Shown here in pieces: positions 30,294-37,503 of a DNA stretch of 43,970 nucleotides. The position numbers were made by a program, and so were the translations under genes. Location of the stretch: positions 1 to 43,970 of the forward strand of contig JAUXRH010000171.1 of the NCBI GenBank assembly GCA_030682075.1, in the 5' to 3' direction. Below the pieces are notes generated by a model. That model ran no database searches and was not told where the DNA came from. It saw only the letters and a list, made by a program, of their open reading frames with translations. Each line of letters opens with the position of its first letter. Within the stretch, counting starts at the first letter, position 1. The stretch is from Nitrosomonas sp. Its GTDB lineage: Bacteria > Pseudomonadota > Gammaproteobacteria > Burkholderiales > Nitrosomonadaceae.

Positions 30294-31060
30294 TTTCTCA
30301 AAGGATTGGGTAATTCAAAATAACCCTGACGTATCTGTTTCTTCAATGCATCAAATAGCTTTGCAATGCGCTCGACATCGCCTCTCGATTCGGCGATCTT
30401 AAATACCCAACCGCTCTCATTGATTTTTTGAGCCATTCCAGCTCGGTTATCTCTGGTTTGGAAGAAAAGAAATACTGATCCTAATTTTGCAATATCGGCC
30501 AGCACCTTTTCTCCGTTGAGTGAAATTGTTTGCTGGTAGATTCCGTTTTCCCTGCTCAACCGGATTTCATCTTCGAACAAAGACCACATCTGATTGGCTG
30601 CTCTGTTAGGGTCTACTAATTGATTAACCATATTATTTTCCAAATCATCAATTGCCTTGATGCGATCCTCCAGCTTGAAGGGAAAGCCCTGTAAAACATG
30701 CCGCTTATAATCCGCAAGTACCGCGAGTAAAACAGGCCTCAAGTTTTCGCCCGACATCTCTTCCTGCTTTGAGTCTGCGGTCACTTTCTCTATTGAATGC
30801 TGCAATTTTTCAAGGGCGATTTTTTGCCTTCTTTCTTCAACACTGATATCCGCTAACTGGGAAGATAAAGCCGACATCCTGTTGCCATGTTTTTCCTTCT
30901 CGATATCGAGCTGAGTCTGAAGCTCCTCAACTTCGCCACGAATCTTAGCGAGTGACTTGGCCAGATTTTCCAAGCTGTTCCCTAAAGCCACCGGTGCAAA
31001 CAGTAAGGCCAGCATCAACCCGATTATTATTGCAATTTTCGTTAACAGCGTTTCAAACAT
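30290..31060 (-). CDS. DUF3450 family periplasmic coiled-coil protein
   Basis: Signal peptide, coiled coil (LAKIRGEVEELQTQLDIEKEKHGNRMSALSSQLADI), conserved partner position upstream of the TtpC-like gene. Confidence 0.8.
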   Translation of the reverse strand: MFETLLTKIAIIIGLMLALLFAPVALGNSLENLAKSLAKIRGEVEELQTQLDIEKEKHGNRMSALSSQLADISVEERRQKIALEKLQHSIEKVTADSKQEEMSGENLRPVLLAVLADYKRHVLQGFPFKLEDRIKAIDDLENNMVNQLVDPNRAANQMWSLFEDEIRLSRENGIYQQTISLNGEKVLADIAKLGSVFLFFQTRDNRAGMAQKINESGWVFKIAESRGDVERIAKLFDALKKQIRQGYFELPNPLRK

Positions 31061-31156
31061 AAATCTCTCGTAGTAAATTCAGAACAATGGCACGAACATC
31101 CTTAGAGCCAACTGCAACAGCCCTTGACAAATTCAGCGCCGATCAGCAATGCCTGA

Positions 31157-31190
31157 ATATTACTGGTCCAACATTGCAGTTTTATGACAC
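31157..31190 (-). promoter_or_regulatory. Candidate PhoB-dependent promoter upstream of the DUF3450/TonB run
   Basis: Minus strand GTGTCATAAAACTGCAAT (31190-31173) - 10 nt - TAATAT (31162-31157); resembles E. coli Pho box CTGTCATAAATCTGTCAT (14/18). Confidence 0.6.
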
Positions 31191-31253
31191 GCACCGGAAT
31201 ATTTCTTTTTTATGACACAACAAAATTGAATATCAGGAGAATTACACGGACCA

Positions 31254-31417
31254 GGAGCCTGTCGGACTCAAGTCAGCGTAGTAAACAACGTGGGGAAGCG
31301 AGGGCAGATTGGCCGGATTTTGAGGCGCATCGTCATGCTATACCGCGAAAAATTGAGGCAAAGTAAGCCGGTTACCTCAATTGCACTGTAGATCAACCTT
31401 AAGTCCGACAGGCTTCC
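31254..31417. repeat. MITE-like element 'C', copy 1 (~164 bp)
   Basis: Inverted termini GGAGCCTGTCGGACTCAAG / CTTAAGTCCGACAGGCTTCC; a second, inverted copy at 43833-43970. Confidence 0.85.
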
Positions 31418-31462
31418 AGATTAACGCGATGTTATTTCAGGTTCATGCAGTTAATGTAATAA

Positions 31463-31634
31463 GGGCACCTCTTTCAAGAAACAATTATAAGTTACTGATT
31501 ATAAAAAATATAAAAAATATAAAAAAGAAAAAAAGATCTATTTTACTAACTTCATCATGTTTCTTCCTGACGCCTTGCCGCCTCCGGCCGATTACTACGC
31601 TAAAAATCCATACTTGCGATTTTTAGCGGTGCCC
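31463..31634. repeat. MITE-like element 'B' (172 bp): arm plus deleted A core
   Basis: Termini GGGCACCTCT / AGCGGTGCCC; arm sequence recurs inverted at 40985-41110; right part GCTAAAAATCCATACTTGCGATTTTTAGCGGTGCCC equals both ends of element A joined. Confidence 0.85.
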
Positions 31635-31644
31635 AAAAAATAAT

Positions 31645-31678
31645 TTGTCACAAAATTGCAATATTACTTTTATATCAT
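31645..31678 (+). promoter_or_regulatory. Candidate PhoB-dependent promoter of phoB (autoregulation)
   Basis: TTGTCACAAAATTGCAAT (31645-31662) - 10 nt - TATCAT (31673-31678); 15/18 identical to the box at 31190-31173. Confidence 0.55.
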
Positions 31679-31720
31679 TCTTACTTTTTAAGAGGAAATT
31701 CCTTCTTATTGGAGTTACTG

Positions 31721-32446
31721 ATGTCTGCAACAGTACTGGTCGTGGAAGATGAATTAGCCATCCAAGCGTTGATTTCATACAATTTGCGAAATGCAGGGCT
31801 CGTTGCTTTATGTGCTAATAGTGCCGAGCAAGCTGTATCAATGGTTAACAATGTACTGCCTGATCTGGTATTGCTTGACTGGGGATTGCCAAATATGAGT
31901 GGCATTGAATTCGCGCGCATATTGCGGCGGGAAACACGGACTAAATCTGTCCCTATCATTATGCTGACAGCTCGTGATGAAGAAAATGACAAAATATTCG
32001 GGCTGGAAGTCGGCGCAGATGACTATATCACCAAGCCATTCTCGCCCCGTGAATTAATTGCCCGAATCAAGGCAGTATTACGCCGTCGTTTACCAGAAAT
32101 ATCTGAAGAAATTATTGTAGCAGGAGGATTAAAGCTCGACCCGATAACACATCGGGTATCTGCTTACGTGGATGGCAGTTTGTCAAAATCGATCGAGGTT
32201 ATACTTGGACCGACCGAGTTTCGTCTATTACATTTTCTGATGGCACACACCGAGCGGGTACATTCACGGACACAGTTACTCGATCGCGTATGGGGTGACC
32301 ATGTCTTTGTCGAAGATCGCACAGTGGATGTTCATATTCGCAGATTGCGTAAAGCGCTGGAAGTCTCTGGAAAGGATAGTCTGGTTCAAACAGTCAGAGG
32401 CGCTGGGTATCGACTTTCGGTTGAATCTATGGAAAACGCTGAATAA
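31721..32446 (+). CDS. phoB: Phosphate regulon response regulator PhoB
   Basis: MSATVLVVEDELAIQALISYNLRNAG...GADDYITKPFSPRELIARIKAVLRRR...GPTEFRLLHFLMAHTERVHSRTQLLDRVWGDHVFVEDRTVDVHIRRLRKAL; SD GGAG before ATG 31721. Confidence 0.92.
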   Translation: MSATVLVVEDELAIQALISYNLRNAGLVALCANSAEQAVSMVNNVLPDLVLLDWGLPNMSGIEFARILRRETRTKSVPIIMLTARDEENDKIFGLEVGADDYITKPFSPRELIARIKAVLRRRLPEISEEIIVAGGLKLDPITHRVSAYVDGSLSKSIEVILGPTEFRLLHFLMAHTERVHSRTQLLDRVWGDHVFVEDRTVDVHIRRLRKALEVSGKDSLVQTVRGAGYRLSVESMENAE

Positions 32447-32450
32447 AAAA

Positions 32451-32512
32451 ATTGCGGGAAATAGTTTATTTGTTAACCATCGAATGGCCGCAAAAAAACT
32501 ATTCCCCGCAAT
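32451..32512 (+). terminator. Long imperfect hairpin after phoB (possible terminator or mRNA structure)
   Basis: Arms ATTGCGGGAAATAGTTT (32451-32467) and AAACTATTCCCCGCAAT (32496-32512), 16/17 paired, 28-nt loop; no clear T-tract. Confidence 0.45.
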
Positions 32513-32607
32513 TGACATTTCGCGTGAGTAAGGCTTTTACGTAATAAGCATCTTTCTCAATAGTTCGTCCTCATCATTGCTTCTGAACTCAGTGCATAAC
32601 CCCTTAA

Positions 32608-32787
32608 GGGCACCGCTAAAAATCCATATTTGCGAGCAGCCGCTTTGCGGCTTGCCTGCTTACCCCGTTTCGTCACCATACTTCGTTGCTCACAAAAAAT
32701 ATTTCCTTACCTATCCATCCTATGCTGCGTCAATATTTTTTATTCGCGTCTGGTCTTGTTTAGAATTCTGAATTTTTAGAGGTGCCC
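32608..32787. repeat. MITE-like element 'A', copy 2 (180 bp)
   Basis: Near-identical to 9105-9284; termini GGGCACCGCTAAAAATCC / GAATTTTTAGAGGTGCCC. Confidence 0.9.
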
Positions 32788-32924
32788 TAAAAATCACGGG
32801 CTGTCTGACGGGCGAATTTATTTCGGCAGTGATGCTTTCATTACAGGCTGTTGGAAGTCATGGTCGTGTCCTGGGATGGAATTGTAGAATGATAATGGGC
32901 TATACTATACCGCATGAATTTCCC

Positions 32925-33038
32925 CAAGGAATTGCTGATTGATTCGTCATCCTCGCGAAAGCGGGTATCCATGTTATTGATTTCCTGAATTCCCGCCTGC
33001 GCGGGAAAGACGGAATTGATTCAATCAGCGCTTCCCTG
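32925..33038. repeat. REP/inverted-repeat element with nested palindromes
   Basis: Outer arms CCAAGGAATTGCTGATTGATTC / GAATTGATTCAATCAGCGCTTCCCTGG; inner CGTCATCCTCGCGAAAGCGGGTATCC / GAATTCCCGCCTGCGCGGGAAAGACG. Confidence 0.75.
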
Positions 33039-33065
33039 GTACTTTACAATCCGAAGGAGTGATAT

Positions 33066-33719
33066 ATGAACCAGGAAATCCCCCCATTAGATCCGCATCC
33101 CTTAAGTGAATATGTTGCCTGGGCTGGTGGACGTAATCGAGACCCGCTGCTGGGTGTGTTGAAAGACAAGTTGCCGAAAGACCCGGAACGCATTCTGGAA
33201 ATGGCCAGTGGCAGTGGCATGCATATTAACTATTTTGCGCCGCATTTTAGTCATTTGCATTTTCATCCGACGGAAAAAGATATTGAGGTTTTTGATAACA
33301 TCAAAAAGTTAACCCGTGACCAGGGTAACAACAATATTGCGGATCCGGTGCATCTGGATTTGACGGACCCAGAAACCTGGTTTAATCCAGGCGCGGAAAA
33401 GTCATTTGCTGCGATCTTTTGCATTAATATCTTTCAGGTGGCACCGATTTCGATTGCCGATGGCATGATGAAATGTGCGGCACATCTGCTTAAAGATGAC
33501 GGATTTCTGCTGATTTATGGACCATTCCAGATTGAAGGCCAGTTTTCTACCGATTCCAATAAGGAGTTTCATGAGACATTGAGTTCGGTTGGAGTCCTGG
33601 AATGGGGCTTGAAGGATGTTGCCGATTTGAAAAAAGCAGCGGCAGCTCATGGGTTGGAACTGAAAGAGAAAATCGATATGCCGAGTAATAATTTCTCCTT
33701 GATCTTCGGTAAGATTTAA
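33066..33719 (+). CDS. DUF938 family SAM-dependent methyltransferase-like protein
   Basis: RILEMASGSGMHINYFAPHFSHLHFHPTEKD...FLLIYGPFQIEGQFSTDSNKEFHETL. Confidence 0.85.
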   Translation: MNQEIPPLDPHPLSEYVAWAGGRNRDPLLGVLKDKLPKDPERILEMASGSGMHINYFAPHFSHLHFHPTEKDIEVFDNIKKLTRDQGNNNIADPVHLDLTDPETWFNPGAEKSFAAIFCINIFQVAPISIADGMMKCAAHLLKDDGFLLIYGPFQIEGQFSTDSNKEFHETLSSVGVLEWGLKDVADLKKAAAAHGLELKEKIDMPSNNFSLIFGKI

Positions 33720-33721
33720 CG

Positions 33722-34456
33722 ATGGATCGGCAGGGTTGCGCGATTGTGGTCGGTGTCGGTCCTGGACGTGGGTTGGGTGCGGCTCTGGCCCGATGCTTTG
33801 CTGGAAAAGGGCTGCATGTTTTTATTGCAGGTCGTGGTGAAGAAAAACTCCAGGCGGTGGTGGCGCAGATTCAGCAAAGCGGCGGCTCAGCCACGCCGGT
33901 GGTAGCGGATGTGACGATTGAGCTGGATGTCAGCCAGTTATTTGATCGCGTTCGTGCGCGGGGTGATGTGGTCAAAGTGGCAGCCTATAATGTGGATAGC
34001 AATATTCCAGCGCCATTTCTGGAAACGGACGTGGATTTATTCACCACGTTGTGGCAACAAAATTGCCTGGGCGCATTTTTATTTGCTCAAGCAGCCGTCG
34101 GTATCATGCAAACGCAGCAACAGGGAACCTTGTTTTTTACCGGCGCAACAGCGTCATTAAGAGCCAAGCCGCCGTTCACTGCATTTGCTTGCGCCAAGGC
34201 AGGCTTGCGGGCATTGGCACAAGGTCTGGCAAGAGAATTTTCACCGCAAGGGATTCATGTCGTCCATACCGTGATTGATGGCGTCATTGATGGGGAGCGG
34301 GCGCGTAAGCAGTTTCCCGAGTACGTGCAAGCCAAGGGTGAAGAGGGCTTGTTGCAACTGGAAGCCATTGTACAAACTTATTGGGCGATTCATCAACAGC
34401 ATCCCAGTGCGTGGACGCATGAATTAGATCTGCGGCCGTTTAAAGAACCTTTCTGA
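33722..34456 (+). CDS. Short-chain dehydrogenase/reductase
   Basis: Glycine-rich VVGVGPGRGLGAALARCFAGKG near the N-terminus; FTGATASLRAKPPFTAFACAKAGLRALAQGLAREF. Confidence 0.88.
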   Translation: MDRQGCAIVVGVGPGRGLGAALARCFAGKGLHVFIAGRGEEKLQAVVAQIQQSGGSATPVVADVTIELDVSQLFDRVRARGDVVKVAAYNVDSNIPAPFLETDVDLFTTLWQQNCLGAFLFAQAAVGIMQTQQQGTLFFTGATASLRAKPPFTAFACAKAGLRALAQGLAREFSPQGIHVVHTVIDGVIDGERARKQFPEYVQAKGEEGLLQLEAIVQTYWAIHQQHPSAWTHELDLRPFKEPF

Positions 34457-34533
34457 GTAACTATTTTGCTGAATAATGGCAATCTGAATCGTTACATGGA
34501 TAATGTTGAATAAATATAAATCAGGAAAACAGG

Positions 34534-35142
34534 ATGAGTGAAAAGACAGATTGGAATTTGCAGGGCGGATATTTTGAAACCTGTAATTGTGAAACGGCCT
34601 GCCCCTGCGTCTGGCTGCAACCGCCCTCAGAAGGTAATTGCAAGTTACTGGTTGCGTGGCATATTGAGACGGGGCATTTAAATGGCGAATCGCTGGATGG
34701 ATTGAATGTTGCGTTGGCTTGTTATTCACCGGGTCACATGAAAGAAGGTAACTGGCAGGCGGCATTGTATGTCGATGAACGCGCCAGTGAGGCGCAGTTT
34801 GACGCCATTACCCAGATCTTTGCAGGTAAGCAGGGCGGACATCCAGCGATCTTGATGAGCTTTGTCAGCGAAGTGCTCGGTATCAAGAAGGTCAAGATTG
34901 ATTATCAGGAACTGGGCAATAAGCGGCAACTCAATATTCCTGAGATTGCACAGGCAGAGATTGAAAGCATTCAGGGCATTAAGGGCGGCAACGCAACGAT
35001 TAATAACCCGCCATTATGTGTCGTACCCAGTCATCCCGCCGTTGTTGCACGATCCAGCAATTATCAGTATCAGGATTATGATAAGAACTGGAAATTCAGC
35101 GATCGTAATGGCTATTATTCACCCTTTACCTACCAGCCTTAA
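34534..35142 (+). CDS. DUF1326 domain protein, predicted metal-binding
   Basis: GGYFETCNCETACPCVWLQPPSEGNCKLLVAWHIETG; CxCx3CPC cysteine cluster. Confidence 0.85.
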   Translation: MSEKTDWNLQGGYFETCNCETACPCVWLQPPSEGNCKLLVAWHIETGHLNGESLDGLNVALACYSPGHMKEGNWQAALYVDERASEAQFDAITQIFAGKQGGHPAILMSFVSEVLGIKKVKIDYQELGNKRQLNIPEIAQAEIESIQGIKGGNATINNPPLCVVPSHPAVVARSSNYQYQDYDKNWKFSDRNGYYSPFTYQP

Positions 35143-35184
35143 CAGGCAAGTCATATATTTTAAAACGCACGTTTTCAGTCTTAT

Positions 35185-35213
35185 AAATCCCCGTTTTAGA
35201 TTGGCGGGGATTT
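35185..35213 (+). terminator. Hairpin between DUF1326 and DUF2182 genes
   Basis: AAATCCCCG-11 nt-CGGGGATTTT. Confidence 0.5.
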
Positions 35214-35227
35214 TCAATTGTTTCCTC

Positions 35228-35983
35228 ATGCCTAAAACTCAATTTTCAATTTTGCTGTCTTTGCTGGCAACGATTATTGCCGCCTGGTTATATTTGTTTT
35301 ATCAGTATTGGCTAATGACGTCACTGCCAATGTCAGAAATGTGGATGCCACCATCAGAAACATCCGCCTGGCAGCGGATGGATTTCGGGTTGGTTTATGT
35401 GATGTGGGCAGTGATGATGGCGGCCATGATGCTGCCGTCGGCGGTTCCGATGATTCTGGTATTTGCCAAAATTTGTCAGCAACGCAATCTCGCCTCACAG
35501 CCGTCTACTTTTCTGTTTGTGCTGGCTTATCTACTGGTATGGTTTGTATTCAGCATGGTGCTGACCTTACTGCAGTGGCAATTGCATGGCCTGCATTTTC
35601 TGTCTCCCATGATGGATAACCAGAGCGAATACTTGGCTGCAGTCATTTTTCTGTTGGCTGGTGTTTATCAATTTACGCCATTGAAAAACAGGTTTCTGCA
35701 GAATTGCCGTTCACCCATGGGCTTTTTACTCACGGAATGGCGTGAGGGTAAGAAGGGTTCTTTTTATATGGGGCTGAAGCATGGCGGTGCGTGCCTGGGT
35801 TGTTGCTGGTTGCAAATGCTGATCATGTTTGCAGTGGGGGTGATGAATTTACTGGCAATGGCGTTGATCACATTGCTGGTTCTGGTTGAAAAAATTACGC
35901 CGGTTAATAATCAATGGATTTGCAGGGCAGGAGGTATTTTGTTTGTAGGCTGGGGCGTCTGGTTATTCCCGATAGGGCCGTAA
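35228..35983 (+). CDS. DUF2182 predicted metal-binding integral membrane protein
   Basis: MPKTQFSILLSLLATIIAAWLYLF...VMWAVMMAAMMLPSAVPMILVF...GLKHGGACLGCCWLQMLIMFAVGVMNLLAM; start trimmed from ORF start 34862. Confidence 0.88.
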   Translation: MPKTQFSILLSLLATIIAAWLYLFYQYWLMTSLPMSEMWMPPSETSAWQRMDFGLVYVMWAVMMAAMMLPSAVPMILVFAKICQQRNLASQPSTFLFVLAYLLVWFVFSMVLTLLQWQLHGLHFLSPMMDNQSEYLAAVIFLLAGVYQFTPLKNRFLQNCRSPMGFLLTEWREGKKGSFYMGLKHGGACLGCCWLQMLIMFAVGVMNLLAMALITLLVLVEKITPVNNQWICRAGGILFVGWGVWLFPIGP

Positions 35984-36085
35984 TCGATTCTTTTCCAGTT
36001 GAGGGCGTTAACCCGGAAATTTGTAATTTATTTTTAATAAAAGTTGTGTATGCTGTGACCTATTCGAGATTCAATTTGACTCATT

Positions 36086-37444
36086 ATGAACACGATTACC
36101 CCATTATCAGCATTGACCATGGATACAAAAGATCTCTTGAAAAAGGAACTGCTGGGCATTGTGGAATACCAGGAAAGACGGGAGTTAAATGCGGAACTTA
36201 ATGCGGATGCTTATGAACTACTGACCGCGCCGGCTCAGCTGTCTCATTTGGTATTAATGTCGGATCGTCAATGGGTTGATCAGGAACGTCAACTGATTGC
36301 GCAGTTATGTGCACGTTATGGGGTGACCTCGCCCGGTATGCACAATAATCATTTTAGTGCTGAATTGGGCGAATTTCGCCTGCGCTGGGAACGGCATACC
36401 GAATATTCTACCTATACGATTTACCATTTGGCGCCATTTGAAATACCTTTTGATCAATCAGCTATCCGACTGGTCCCGGGCGATTGGTTGGCCAGTTTGC
36501 CTGGTGAGGTGTTGGTCGCTATCCATATTGCACTGGATGACCGATCACGTCCGAAACGGAGTCTGACTGAGTTGGTGGGTTTATTTTCCTCTAATAACGT
36601 GATTGGTTCAAAGGTGGCTGCTGGCAGTGCCAGTGTGTGGAGCGATAATCAGATCCATCGTGATGGTTTCGGGCGCATATTGATTCATGACGAGAACTTA
36701 CGCAGTCGACAGGTTGGACGATTGGTGCAGCGTCTGCTGGAAATTGAAACCTATCGCATGCTGGCGATGTTGCCGGTACCTGCGATACGACAGATGATTC
36801 CGCAATTGGCGCGTTTTGACCAGCGTTTGGCCGGATTGATTGCGAGTAATATCGAATTGGCCAGTATCGAGGATGAGCAACGATTGCTGGATGGTCTTAC
36901 GCAGTTAGCTTCAGATATTGAGCGGATCTCTGCCCAGACCAGTCATCGATTTAATGCCTCCCGAGTATATTACGATATCGTGAAATTGCGTATTACCGAA
37001 CTACGTGAAGAGCGTATCGAAGGTTTGCAGATGTTGCAGGAATTTATGGAACAACATTTGTCATCGGCGATGGGTACCTGTGAGCTGGTTCATTCCAAAC
37101 TGGAAACGCTGTCTTTGCGCGTGGCACGGGCATCCGCATTATTACGTACCCGTGTTGATATATCCATGGAGGCACAAATCCGGGATTTGTTGAAGTCCAT
37201 GGATAGTCGAGCCCATATGCAATTACGTCTGCAAGAGACGGTTGAAGGCTTGTCTGTGGTGGTGCTGAGTTACTATCTGTTGGGTATCCTGGGTCATGGA
37301 CTAAAAGCCTATAAGGCTGCTGGTCTGGATATCAATGTGGATCTGGTGATTGGTATGGCCATTCCAGTGGTTGTCATTGGCGTTTTTGTTATCATCCGAG
37401 GTTTGCGCTGGATGGTAAGTAAAGTGTACCGTGATAAGGAATAA
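36086..37444 (+). CDS. DUF3422 family membrane protein
   Basis: FSAELGEFRLRWERHTEYSTYTIYH...; two C-terminal TM segments; DUF3422 assignment from recall. Confidence 0.85.
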   Translation: MNTITPLSALTMDTKDLLKKELLGIVEYQERRELNAELNADAYELLTAPAQLSHLVLMSDRQWVDQERQLIAQLCARYGVTSPGMHNNHFSAELGEFRLRWERHTEYSTYTIYHLAPFEIPFDQSAIRLVPGDWLASLPGEVLVAIHIALDDRSRPKRSLTELVGLFSSNNVIGSKVAAGSASVWSDNQIHRDGFGRILIHDENLRSRQVGRLVQRLLEIETYRMLAMLPVPAIRQMIPQLARFDQRLAGLIASNIELASIEDEQRLLDGLTQLASDIERISAQTSHRFNASRVYYDIVKLRITELREERIEGLQMLQEFMEQHLSSAMGTCELVHSKLETLSLRVARASALLRTRVDISMEAQIRDLLKSMDSRAHMQLRLQETVEGLSVVVLSYYLLGILGHGLKAYKAAGLDINVDLVIGMAIPVVVIGVFVIIRGLRWMVSKVYRDKE

Positions 37445-37503
37445 GACCCTTGGCAGCCTGATTGTCAGTCGATGTTACGATCAGAGGCAGCACAAAGTGT
37501 GCG

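Noticed and set aside
31200-31218. Second GTGTCATAAAA copy (minus strand, 31218-31208) upstream of the candidate Pho promoter
   Set aside because: Single half-site, 28 bp from the other and not at the 11-bp tandem spacing; kept out of the feature list, although it might be auxiliary.
31501-31540. A/T-rich tract with AAAAAATAT repeats, considered as a microsatellite or replication feature
   Set aside because: It is the internal part of element B's arm and recurs in the composite at ~41040-41075.
34862-35227. N-terminal extension of ORF 34862..35983
   Set aside because: Overlaps DUF1326 in another frame; the credible DUF2182 start is ATG 35228.
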